A stretch of DNA of 64,000 nt from Methylocystis sp. KS32 (lineage in GTDB: Bacteria; Pseudomonadota; Alphaproteobacteria; Rhizobiales; Beijerinckiaceae): NCBI GenBank assembly GCA_002862095.1, contig PHSQ01000002.1, positions 853,806-917,805 of the forward strand, written 5' to 3'. Below the pieces are notes generated by a model. The model did not search any database, was not told the origin of the DNA, and was given only the letters and a program-made list of their open reading frames with translations. Below are positions 56,836 through 64,000 of the stretch, piece by piece. Position 1 is the stretch's first letter. Each line of letters begins with the position of its first letter. A program made the translations under genes and the position numbers.

Positions 56836-57987
56836 TCAAACCGGCTCGAAATGCTTGGAAAGCTTGAGCCCCTGACCCTGATAATTCGAAATCCCCGCCT
56901 CGCCGTAGAGCTCTCCGGGCGTTTCGGCCATCGGCTCATAGACGAGCCGGCCTATCGCCTGGCCGTCTTCGAGGATGAACGGCACTTCGCGACTGCGCAC
57001 TTCGAGGACGGCGCGGCTGCTCGGCTTTCCATCGGCGCCGGCGCCAAAACCCGGATCGAAGAAACCCGCGTAGTGAACGCGGAACTCGCCGATCGCGGCG
57101 TCCATCGGCGCCATTTCGGCGGCGAGATTCGAGGGGATGGACAAATGTTCGCGCGACGCCAGGATATAGAAGTCCCCCGGATCGAGGATCAGGCGCCTGT
57201 CCGGCCGCACCGGCAGGCGATCCCAAAAGTCGTCGACGCGGTAGGCGCCGATGCGATCGACGTCGATGACATCGGTGTGCTTTTGCGCGCGATAGCCGAC
57301 GACGCCGGAGTTCAGGGGCTCCGAAAGATCGACGCTCACGACCACGCCATCGCGCAGATTTAGCGGCCCATCGACCAGGGCGGTTTTCGCGTGCAGGGCG
57401 TCGAGCGCCGCGTCGCTCAGAGCGAATCCGCTCTGCTGGGGGTCGCGCAGCGGATGCTGACGAAAACGCAATTGGTTGAGCCTGGAGCCTGCGCGGACAC
57501 GAACCGAGAAGCTGCGGGGACAGACCTCAGCGTAAAGCGGTCCCCGATAGCCTGGCTCGACCAGATCGAAGCGCTCGCCCTGGTCGGTGATCAGCCTTGT
57601 GAAAATATCGAGCCTGCCGGTCGAACTCTTGGGGTTCGCCGCGCCGGAAAGATCGGCGGGAAGCGCGAGCCGCTCAATCAATGGAACCACAAAAACGCAA
57701 CCGCGCTCCAGAACCGCGCCCTCGCCGGTCAGGGAAATCTCGTCCGACGCGAGCGCCGCCAGCATGGTCTCCACGCGCCGGTTCCTGCCGGGAAGAAAAC
57801 TCGCGCGCACGCGATAGGCCTTCTCTCCAAGCCGAAGATCGAGGCTCGCGGGCTGGATTTGCGTGGGATTGCGAGGAGAAGCCGAAGAAATGACGCCGGC
57901 GCCGAATAATCGGGCGATACCTCGGCCCGATAAAACCCCGATCCCTCCGCTTGCCGCGTGGGAGGCCTCCTGGCCTGAATTGCTCAT
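56836..57987 (-). CDS. dcd: 2'-deoxycytidine 5'-triphosphate deaminase, two-domain form
   Basis: 383 residues, about twice the usual ~190 of Dcd, with two dUTPase-fold halves: NPTQIQPASLDLRLGEKAYRVRASFLPG in the first and LDPGDFYILASREHLSIPSNLAAEMAPMD...FRVHYAGFFDPGFG in the second. The internal NPKSSTGRLDIFTRLITDQG is the dCTP-deaminase signature. It makes dUTP from dCTP, feeding thymidylate. The double-length form is common in Rhizobiales. It shares dNTP metabolism with nrdJ. Confidence 0.93.
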   Translation of the reverse strand: MSNSGQEASHAASGGIGVLSGRGIARLFGAGVISSASPRNPTQIQPASLDLRLGEKAYRVRASFLPGRNRRVETMLAALASDEISLTGEGAVLERGCVFVVPLIERLALPADLSGAANPKSSTGRLDIFTRLITDQGERFDLVEPGYRGPLYAEVCPRSFSVRVRAGSRLNQLRFRQHPLRDPQQSGFALSDAALDALHAKTALVDGPLNLRDGVVVSVDLSEPLNSGVVGYRAQKHTDVIDVDRIGAYRVDDFWDRLPVRPDRRLILDPGDFYILASREHLSIPSNLAAEMAPMDAAIGEFRVHYAGFFDPGFGAGADGKPSSRAVLEVRSREVPFILEDGQAIGRLVYEPMAETPGELYGEAGISNYQGQGLKLSKHFEPV

Positions 57988-58057
57988 GGGCTCGAACCTT
58001 CAACTTTCTCGCAGGCCGGTCGATTTGCTCGCCGGGCAGGCCGTTACGAAGGCGGGT

Positions 58058-59203
58058 TCACCGCCCGCGCTCCCGCGCCAGCGCCAGCCTCGCCCGCGAC
58101 CGTCGCCACAACGATACCGGCCGCCACAACATGACGCCATTGATTTCAAGACGTTGCTCGGGGAATGGAGCGACAGGCTCGGCCTCCTGCATCGTGCCGT
58201 CTTTTTCGAGCGCGAACAAGTTGGCCGCGTCGCCTGGCATGGAAATCTCGAGATCGTCCTCGACATCGAGGCGATGCGAAACGTAGTGCAATAGGACAAG
58301 ATTGGCGACAATGCCCTGCATCGTCGATGCGGAACATTTTCGATAGGCCTTTGTCGCGTTTTTCATCATATACAATCCGGCGGTCTCGGAAGAACGCAGC
58401 ATCAACGCCACGAGCCTTCCCCGACCGGGCCAAAAACTCGCGCCGGGGCGCTCGATTTCGAGAAAGTTGCCGGAAAAGACCTTGCATTCGACCCCTTGCA
58501 GACGGGCGCGGCCGGTGGCGACCGCTTGTTCCGCGGCCACATAGGAAAAAGACGGCGGACGAGGAGGCGCGGCGAGCGGCGGCGGAATAGCGTCGCCGCG
58601 CCGCAATAGAGCCAACAGGCTCTCGGCGACGAGGCGGGAGGCGGATTCGGTCAGGTGATAGGAATCCTGATAACAAGCCGCGCTCGGCGAGCGCCCCAAA
58701 ATCTCTTTTAGGGTCAGGCAAGGACGCATGGCGCGCATTCTTGCCGCCAAAGCATATTCGCGCATGACTCGGGCGGTCGGAGAAAATGGGCCGGAGCGCG
58801 CGTCTCTGGGCTGCAAGTCCAAAAACAACAATCCGATACGGCGCTCTGCGCAATATTGAGCCACTTCGTCGAGGGTGTCCCTGATCATCCGCGTCGCCAA
58901 CCGACGCTCCTTGACCAGAATCGCATCGTTGAGGACATATTCAAAAATAATCAGATCGGGTTTCGGGCTCTGGTCCCGATCCAGTTTCAACAAGCGCACC
59001 AACCCAAACAGCGACCCCACGGCGCCCAAAAACAGGTTTGTCACGCTATGTTCCCTGGCGAGTTCGCCGAATTGAGCAGCCCAACCGTCGCGAAGACCGG
59101 CGTTCGAGCCGCCTAACAGCAATATCTCCAATCGACCGCGCCTTCCCCAGCCAAGATAAGGATACAATGGGCGAAGCATTCGCCCGTTTGGCGAGAGGCG
59201 CAA
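58058..59203 (-). CDS. SGNH-type hydrolase, probably envelope-related
   Basis: 381 residues. SGNH blocks: ILLLGGSNAGLRDGW (nucleophile Ser in GGSN), GAVGS (block II Gly), FEYVLND (block III Asn), and DSYHLTESASRLVAESLL (catalytic Asp-His). The C-terminal ~160 residues form a second beta-rich domain (ECKVFSGNFLEIERPG, GRLVALMLRSSETAGLYMMK), possibly carbohydrate-binding. No clear signal peptide. It may act as an acetyl-esterase on surface polysaccharide. Divergent from metZ and 70 bp from dcd. Confidence 0.78.
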   Translation of the reverse strand: MRLSPNGRMLRPLYPYLGWGRRGRLEILLLGGSNAGLRDGWAAQFGELAREHSVTNLFLGAVGSLFGLVRLLKLDRDQSPKPDLIIFEYVLNDAILVKERRLATRMIRDTLDEVAQYCAERRIGLLFLDLQPRDARSGPFSPTARVMREYALAARMRAMRPCLTLKEILGRSPSAACYQDSYHLTESASRLVAESLLALLRRGDAIPPPLAAPPRPPSFSYVAAEQAVATGRARLQGVECKVFSGNFLEIERPGASFWPGRGRLVALMLRSSETAGLYMMKNATKAYRKCSASTMQGIVANLVLLHYVSHRLDVEDDLEISMPGDAANLFALEKDGTMQEAEPVAPFPEQRLEINGVMLWRPVSLWRRSRARLALARERGR

Positions 59204-59269
59204 GAGCCCGCCAGAAGTCGTTGATCTCCCGCATGGTTGACAGAAGCCGCCCCTTCGGCCTTTATTGAA

Positions 59270-59327
59270 CTCGTGGTTATTTGAGCCGGCCGGCTTGCCG
59301 CCACTTTAAACAACGCGCTAAAAGGCC
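59270..59327 (+). promoter_or_regulatory. SAM-II riboswitch upstream of metZ
   Basis: CTCGTGGTTATTTGAGCC, GGCCGGCTTGC, GCCACTTTAAACAA and GCTAAAAGGCC match the SAM-II pseudoknot: the CGTGG/CCACT-type P1 stem, a conserved loop that binds S-adenosylmethionine, and the 3' GCTAAA strand that folds back. It would lower metZ expression when S-adenosylmethionine is plentiful. Confidence 0.88.
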
Positions 59328-59353
59328 GGGTCTCTCCGAGAAACCCGCTTTTT
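59325..59353 (+). terminator. Intrinsic terminator just after the SAM-II riboswitch
   Basis: CGGGT-CTC, loop TCC, GAG-AA-ACCCG, then GCTTTTT. The hairpin starts where the riboswitch 3' strand ends, 52 bp before the metZ ATG, so ligand binding could be coupled to transcription termination. Confidence 0.65.
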
Positions 59354-59404
59354 CGCGCTGCTTTCGCGGCTGCCTTTCGAGCGCACGCCGCTTCGAGGAG
59401 AACG

Positions 59405-60616
59405 ATGTCAGCCCCCACCGACCTGGAAAACCGCAAGCTGAAACCCGCGACCATGCTCGTGCATGGCGGCTCGCTGCGATCGCACTTTGGAGAATTGTCG
59501 GAAGCGCTCTTCCTGACCCAAAGCTTCGCTTATCCCACCATGCAGGCGGCCGAGGCCCGTTTCAAGGGAAACGACCCCGGTTTCATTTATTCGCGTTTCT
59601 CGAACCCCACGGTCGCCATGTTCGAGCAGCGCATGTGTCTACTGGAAGGCGCCGAAGCGGCCCGCGCGACCGCCAGCGGAATGGCCGCGGTCACGGCGTC
59701 GCTTCTGTCGCAGGTCAAATGCGGCGACCATGTCGTCGCGGCCCGAGCCCTGTTCGGCTCTTGTCTCTATGTGGTGGAGGAATTGCTGCCGCGCTTCGGC
59801 GTCGCGACGACGCTGGTGGACGGCGCCGACCTGGCGCAATGGAAAAGCGCCATCCGCAAGGAAACCAAAGTCTTGTTCCTGGAGACGCCGACAAACCCCG
59901 CTTTGGAGGTATACGACCTCAAGGCCTTGGCCGATATCGCCCACGAGGCGGGCGCGCGTCTCGTCGTCGACAATGTTTTCGCCACGCCATTGTTGCAGAA
60001 GCCATTCGAATTCGGGGCCGATATTGTCGTCTATTCGGCGACTAAACATATCGACGGTCAGGGACGGTGCCTTGGGGGGGTGATCCTGGCCTCGCAAGCG
60101 CTGATCGAGGAGAATCTGCATAATTTCCTGAGGCAAACCGGTCCAGCAATGTCGCCCTTCAACGCCTGGGTGATGCTGAAGGGGCTCGAGACGCTTTCGC
60201 TGCGGGTCGCGCAACAGACCTCGACCGCCGCGAAAATCGCCGACTTTCTCGCCGACCACGAAGCCGTTGGACGGGTGCTCTATCCATTCCGGGAGGATCA
60301 TCCTCAAGCCGCCTTGGCCCGCCGCCAGATGACCGGAGGCGGCACTCTGGTCACTTTCGACGTCGTTGGCGGCAAGGAGGCGGCGTTCGCACTCGCCAAT
60401 GCGCTGAGGATCGTCAAAATCTCGAACAATCTCGGTGACGCCAAAAGCCTCGTCACCCATCCCGCGACCACCACGCATCAGCGGCTGACCCCCGAAGCGC
60501 GCGCGGCTTTGGGGATTGGCGAGGGTCTGCTTCGTCTTTCGGTGGGCCTCGAGGACGCCGGCGATCTCATCGACGATTTGGAGCGTGGGTTGAGCGCCGC
60601 GCGAACGCGGGCCTGA
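59405..60616 (+). CDS. metZ: O-succinylhomoserine sulfhydrylase
   Basis: 403 residues of the Cys/Met metabolism PLP family. Cofactor lysine K214 in VVYSATKHIDGQGR; also TQSFAYPTMQAAEARF, YSRFSNPTVAMFE and SLGDAKSLVTHPATTTHQ-like LGDAKSLVTHP. It makes homocysteine from O-succinylhomoserine and sulfide. The SAM-II riboswitch upstream strongly supports the methionine-pathway assignment over cystathionine enzymes. GAGGAG precedes the ATG. Confidence 0.94.
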   Translation: MSAPTDLENRKLKPATMLVHGGSLRSHFGELSEALFLTQSFAYPTMQAAEARFKGNDPGFIYSRFSNPTVAMFEQRMCLLEGAEAARATASGMAAVTASLLSQVKCGDHVVAARALFGSCLYVVEELLPRFGVATTLVDGADLAQWKSAIRKETKVLFLETPTNPALEVYDLKALADIAHEAGARLVVDNVFATPLLQKPFEFGADIVVYSATKHIDGQGRCLGGVILASQALIEENLHNFLRQTGPAMSPFNAWVMLKGLETLSLRVAQQTSTAAKIADFLADHEAVGRVLYPFREDHPQAALARRQMTGGGTLVTFDVVGGKEAAFALANALRIVKISNNLGDAKSLVTHPATTTHQRLTPEARAALGIGEGLLRLSVGLEDAGDLIDDLERGLSAARTRA

Positions 60617-60820
60617 TCCCTGGCAATCCAGCAGGGCTGTCGGCATGGCGCGGTCCGCCACCATTCGGGGCCGAGGGGCCTCCCGAATGGGCGCCATGCC
60701 GACAGGGCCAGGCGCGATTGGCCTGGCGTTCGTGTTTTCCATGATTGCGCCGTTCCGCCCCAACACAAAAACAATGAGGCGGGACGAGCGCGCGTTTCCC
60801 TCGGCTCCCGATTCAACCGC

Positions 60821-61018
60821 GTCGGAAACGAGTTCGGCGGCGGGTTCGTCATTGCGAGGAATGGAGCCACGACGCAATCCAAACGCCGCAGAGCGGGGGC
60901 TCTGGATCGTTTCGAGCATTCTCGTCAGCGGCGCATGGGACTGGCGTCGCCCCTGGGTTGCTTCGCGCCGCTCGCAATGACGCTCGCCTTTACCTCTCCA
61001 GTTTCTGCTTTACGACGC
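60821..61018 (+). repeat. Full-length CATTGCGAG composite repeat, copy 6
   Basis: GTCGGAAACGAGTTCGGCGG and GTCATTGCGAGGAATGG on the left, GGTTGCTTCGCGCCGCTCGCAATGACG and CTCTCCAGTTTCTGCTTTACGACGC on the right, the same flanks as copies 4 and 5. The rest of 60617-60820 holds nothing recognisable. Confidence 0.85.
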
Positions 61019-61364
61019 GAAAGAACTAGAAGCTGAATCGCCCGAAGCGGGCGCGGCGTTCGAGGTCGATCAGCCTCGGGCCTCCTGGCGTCATTTGACG
61101 CAGAGGAGCCTGAAGCCGCCTTGTCTCATGATCGGTCTCGATGGCTGTCGCTGCGACGGCATGGGATTCCCCCGACCGAGCGCCGCCGAGGGACCGCGTT
61201 TCGAGCAGGGTCGGCTGGCGATTCGATCGCCGTTTCTCGGGGTCCGAAGAAGACATCTGAAGTTCTCCCGGTCACGCAATGGAAGTGAAAAAGTCGCTGG
61301 CTCGCGATTCTCTCCAATTGAGCATGGAAAGATGGCTCGGCGGCGGCGCGAAGGTGGCGCTATG
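61019..61364. other. Intergenic region, no supported gene
   Basis: Overlapping short open frames exist on both strands, with Arg/Ser-rich products and no ribosome sites; none resembles a known family. Confidence 0.35.
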
Positions 61365-61745
61365 TCAGGAGAAAATTGGCGGAGCTCTGGACCTGTTGGC
61401 GGTCTGAAATCCCGAAAGCGGAATCGAATGGTCGGAGAAAAACGACACACGGGAAGAGACGACGGGAAGTTCGATCCCGGCTGGGCCGGTCGCGAAACCG
61501 ATCGGCGCCGTCCCTTCACATGAAAGCTGACAAAGGACGCAAGCGACGTGACGGCCTCTAGGGCGCTCAGGCTGTTGTCCGCCGGAATCCGGGGAATGAA
61601 ACCCGCCGCTGGAGCAGAGTTCCGCTCCGCTCCCGTCGGCGGAACGCATGGAGCGCTGGTTCGCCAGAATGGGAACGCTCGCCTGGATGACCAAGGCCAG
61701 CGCGAATAGGAAACGGGGCAGCCAGTGACGGCGCATCACCCCCAT
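61365..61745 (-). CDS. DUF2946-like small membrane/exported protein
   Basis: 126 residues from the ATG at 61745 (an ATG three codons later is also possible). A hydrophobic N-terminal segment (WLPRFLFALALVIQASVPILA) precedes a Ser/Gly-rich stretch and the motif HVACVLCQLSCEGTAPIG. The CxxC with a third nearby Cys is the hallmark of DUF2946, which is often found next to copper-handling genes. No copper transporter adjoins it here. The C-terminus is Ser/Pro-rich. Confidence 0.65.
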   Translation of the reverse strand: MGVMRRHWLPRFLFALALVIQASVPILANQRSMRSADGSGAELCSSGGFHSPDSGGQQPERPRGRHVACVLCQLSCEGTAPIGFATGPAGIELPVVSSRVSFFSDHSIPLSGFQTANRSRAPPIFS

Positions 61746-61956
61746 GTAAGAGGCGAGATTTCGGCGAGCGAATGAATTCGGACGCCCCCGTCTCGGCAAG
61801 CATTCCATATCAGACGCGAACGTCGTCACCGCTGCCGCCTATCTCTCACCCCAGCAAAATGTATCCTTATCGACATCGACATGATTCTGCGGCATGGTTG
61901 TTGCTACGTCAAGAAGAAATCTTCCCTTTCCGGCGTCTCGCTCTAAACTGCTGAAC

Positions 61957-62349
61957 ATGTACATCGCAATCACACGCGACATCCAGGTGACTGCCCTGCC
62001 CGATTTTCTCGTCGAGCGCTCCGACCCCGCCCAAGACCGGTATCTCTGGGCCTATACGATCGAGATCGCGAATCTTGGGCGCGCGCGCGTGCAGCTCGTA
62101 TCGCGGCATTGGATCATCATCGACGCCAATGGCCGGCGCGAGGAAGTTCGCGGGCCTGGGGTGGTTGGAGAGCAGCCGGTTCTGCAGCCCGGAGAAAGTT
62201 TCCGCTACGTTTCGGGCTGTCCCTTGAGCACGCCCTCGGGAATCATGCAGGGCTCCTACCGGATGGTGACGGCCGAGGGAGAGTTCTTCGACGTGGAAAT
62301 ACCGACCTTTTCGCTTGACAGCCCGCTGTCCAAGCCGACCCTGAACTGA
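61957..62349 (+). CDS. apaG: ApaG family protein
   Basis: 130 residues, a single ApaG fibronectin-type-III-like domain: [59 protein letters not shown], ending [22 protein letters not shown]. Function is poorly defined; the family is linked to Co/Mg tolerance and diadenosine tetraphosphate levels in enterobacteria. It ends 8 bp before argE and is probably co-transcribed. Confidence 0.94.
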   Translation: MYIAITRDIQVTALPDFLVERSDPAQDRYLWAYTIEIANLGRARVQLVSRHWIIIDANGRREEVRGPGVVGEQPVLQPGESFRYVSGCPLSTPSGIMQGSYRMVTAEGEFFDVEIPTFSLDSPLSKPTLN

Positions 62350-62357
62350 ATGTTCCC

Positions 62358-63515
62358 ATGAGCATACTGGAAAGCGCGGTCGATCTCACGGCGCGACTGG
62401 TCGGCTTCGACACCGAGAGCTCGAAATCCAATCTGCCGCTGATCGGGTGGGTGGAGGCCTATCTGCGTGAGCAGGGCGTCCCCTATGTGCGCATGTCCAA
62501 CGCCCGCGGAGACAAGGCCTCGCTCTTCATCACCATCGGCCCCAATGTCTCGGGCGGGGTCGTGCTGTCCGGCCACACCGACGTCGTTCCGGTCGTGGGC
62601 CAGGAATGGACTGGCGATCCGTTCAGGCTTCGCCGCCAAGGCTCGCGGTTGCTCGGACGCGGCGCCGTCGACATGAAAGGCTTCGACGCCATCTGCCTAG
62701 CGATGATACCCGAGTTCAAAGCGGCCCCGCTCGAACGCCCGATTCACATCCTGCTCAGCTATGACGAGGAAACGACCTGCCTCGGCCCATTGGGCCTGAT
62801 CGCGCAATTTGGCGTCGACCTGCCGGAGCCAGCAGCCGTTATCGTCGGGGAGCCCACCTCCATGCAGGTGGCCGATGCGCATAAGAGCGTGGCCACCCAA
62901 ATCACGCGGGTGCGCGGCTTCGAGATCCACTCGGCGAATCTCCATAAGGGAGTGAGCGCCGTCCACGCCGCCTGCCGCCTCGTGGCGGAACTCGACCGCA
63001 TCGCCGAGGTTTTACGGGCCGAAGGGGATCCATCGGGACGCTTCGACCCACCCTACTCCAGCATCCATGTAGGACTGATTTGGGGCGGAACAGCCCGAAA
63101 CATCGTCGCGCGCGACTGCCAATTTCACTGGGAGTTCCGCGGCCTGCCGGGGATAACGCCCTCCCTCGCCCGCGATCGCCTCGAGATTTTCTCCCGCGAA
63201 CTAGCCGCCCGGTCGTTTCAGCAGTTTCCGGGAGCGGGGATAGAAACCGTCACCGAGAGCGAAGTGCCCGGACTCGCGCCGCAACCCGGCTCCGCCGCAG
63301 AGCAACTGGCTCTGCGTCTGGCCAAAGCCAATCACACCATCGCCGTTCCCTACGCCTCGGAAGCCGGGCAATTCCAACGCGCGGGGATCCCCACCGTCCT
63401 GTGCGGGCCAGGACGCATCGACGAAGCGCACCAGCCCGATGAATTCATCGAAATCGGCCAACTGGCGGAATGCGTTGCGTTCATGCGCGGTCTGGCGCGC
63501 GAACTTTCGGCGTAA
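62358..63515 (+). CDS. argE: Acetylornithine deacetylase
   Basis: 385 residues, M20 zinc hydrolase: SGHTDVVPV (metal His and catalytic Asp), GAVDMKGFDA (bridging Asp), SYDEETTCLG (general base and metal Glu), VGEPTSMQVADAHKS and GRIDEAHQPDEFIE (last metal His). It releases ornithine from N-acetylornithine in arginine synthesis. The opening DLTARLVGFDTESSKSNLPLI is ArgE-type rather than DapE-type. Second gene after apaG. Confidence 0.92.
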   Translation: MSILESAVDLTARLVGFDTESSKSNLPLIGWVEAYLREQGVPYVRMSNARGDKASLFITIGPNVSGGVVLSGHTDVVPVVGQEWTGDPFRLRRQGSRLLGRGAVDMKGFDAICLAMIPEFKAAPLERPIHILLSYDEETTCLGPLGLIAQFGVDLPEPAAVIVGEPTSMQVADAHKSVATQITRVRGFEIHSANLHKGVSAVHAACRLVAELDRIAEVLRAEGDPSGRFDPPYSSIHVGLIWGGTARNIVARDCQFHWEFRGLPGITPSLARDRLEIFSRELAARSFQQFPGAGIETVTESEVPGLAPQPGSAAEQLALRLAKANHTIAVPYASEAGQFQRAGIPTVLCGPGRIDEAHQPDEFIEIGQLAECVAFMRGLARELSA

Positions 63516-63720
63516 GGAACAAGGTTTCCTCCAAGTCTCTCCGCGTTTGAGCGCCGTCGCCCAAACACGGAAAAGCTCGATCAACTCTTCCGCGCTTCGC
63601 GGGAAGGTCCGGCTTGCGCTCTTTCCTTAGCCCTTTTTTAGTATCCACCATCGTTGAATCGTCAGTGGCGAAGCTACGCGCGGTTCAACGACGATAAGCG
63701 GATAAGGCGAAGGAACCGAC

Positions 63721-63747
63721 GTATCGGGCATCAATTATTCCCGATAC
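63721..63747 (-). terminator. Hairpin at the stop of the Gly/Trp/Arg repeat gene
   Basis: GTATCGGG (63721-63728) and CCCGATAC (63740-63747) are exact inverse arms around an 11-nt loop, immediately after (and touching) the TAG of the minus-strand gene. There is no strong T run, so it could instead be an mRNA-stabilising stem. Confidence 0.5.
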
Positions 63748-64000
63748 TAGCATGCCCATACCCATTGGCCGTACCACCATTGCCAGCAACCGCCGCCATA
63801 GTAGCCGGGCCAGCCCCAGCCCCCATAGCCCCAGCCCCCATAGCCGCCATAGCCCCAGCCGCGGCCGTAACCCCAGCCGCGGCCGCCCCAGCCGCGGCCG
63901 CCCCAGCCGCGGCCGCCCCAGCCGCGGCCGCCCCAGCCGCGGCCGCCCCAGCCGCGGCCGCCCCAGCCGCGGCCGCCCCAGCCGCGGCCGCCCCAGCCGC
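63747..64000 (-). CDS. Gly/Trp/Arg repeat protein (partial, start off the window)
   Basis: The minus strand is open from the window edge to TAG at 63747-63749, 83 codons plus a partial one. It begins with tandem pentapeptides GWGGR, passes into GYGWGRGWGYGGYGGWGYGG and ends GCWQWWYGQWVWAC. About half of the residues are glycine and many of the rest are Trp, Tyr or Arg. This composition resembles sulfur-globule-like, cell-wall or biofilm-matrix Gly/aromatic proteins. N-terminus, signal and total length are unknown. Confidence 0.65.
   Translation of the reverse strand, partial: GWGGRGWGGRGWGGRGWGGRGWGGRGWGGRGWGGRGWGGRGWGYGRGWGYGGYGGWGYGGWGWPGYYGGGCWQWWYGQWVWAC
63873..64000. repeat. 15-bp tandem repeat encoding GWGGR
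   Basis: The unit CCAGCCGCGGCCGCC repeats exactly about 8.5 times to the window edge and probably continues. Each unit contains GCGGCCGC. The period is a multiple of three and lies in the open frame of the minus-strand repeat protein. Confidence 0.95.

Noticed and set aside
61026..61523. Short open frames on both strands between metZ and the DUF2946 gene
   Set aside because: Arg/Ser-rich products, no ribosome sites, no family features, mutually overlapping.
63873..64000. CRISPR array
   Set aside because: The 15-bp units are contiguous with no spacers and lie in frame in a coding region.

Overview
This is a GC-rich chromosomal window from an alphaproteobacterium, most likely a Hyphomicrobiales (Rhizobiales) member. 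Supporting genes are an ExoR-like Sel1 regulator, a NDUFA12 plus DUF2155 pair, C4-pathway 5-aminolevulinate synthase, the short alphaproteobacterial ProS, a single LolC/E-type permease, DUF4164 beside ZapA, and class II ribonucleotide reductase. Two MxaD-like proteins, a YVTN beta-propeller, and two paralogous periplasmic proteins that resemble, from memory, proteins of methane and ammonia oxidisers suggest a Methylocystis/Methylosinus-type methanotroph. The genus is an inference: no pmo, mmo or mxaF gene lies in the window.

Layout. 1-8.5 kb is a minus-strand housekeeping run (holA, lptE, leuS, biotin-dependent carboxylase alpha subunit, clpP, tig) ending at tRNA-Leu(UAG). 9-11.2 kb holds a degraded multicopper oxidase and a membrane-anchored periplasmic protein. 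11.3-15.7 kb is lolD, lolC, proS, msrB and a small coiled-coil gene. 15.9-24 kb carries putA, a dihydroorotase, ygfZ, queD/queE and a cytochrome c. 24.3-28.9 kb carries exoR, hemA, an M20 dipeptidase and a peroxiredoxin. 29.2-32.7 kb is a compact mercury-resistance module: merR diverging from merT-merP-merA and a small membrane gene. 33-36.7 kb is gap, a secreted protein, pgk, and then DUF4164-zapA. 36.9-44.7 kb is rich in small secreted proteins plus an FAD amine-oxidase/CrtI-type enzyme, NDUFA12, DUF2155 and the beta-propeller/MxaD-like group. 45.2-49.5 kb is nrdJ with an unusual downstream metallopeptidase. 50-64 kb carries envelope genes, dcd, an SGNH hydrolase, metZ under a SAM-II riboswitch, DUF2946, apaG, argE, and the 3' end of a Gly/Trp/Arg repeat protein.

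The most striking locus is 48.5-49.5 kb. The last ~105 codons of nrdJ change abruptly in codon use. An ImmA/IrrE-type (M78) zinc metallopeptidase gene follows 16 bp later, and its C-terminus copies the cysteine-rich NrdJ tail (21 of 28 residues identical). It looks like a laterally acquired cassette that replaced the 3' end of an essential gene and brought a peptidase wearing the reductase tail. Tandem NrdR-type boxes precede nrdJ.

Intergenic DNA is dense in dispersed repeats: a 118-bp mosaic palindromic element (three good copies), a long CATTGCGAG...CTCGCAATG hairpin family (six copies), a 54-bp MITE-like element with 12-bp inverted ends, and ATTCCCGC-type hairpins. No CRISPR array, prophage, transposase, integrase or rRNA operon was seen.
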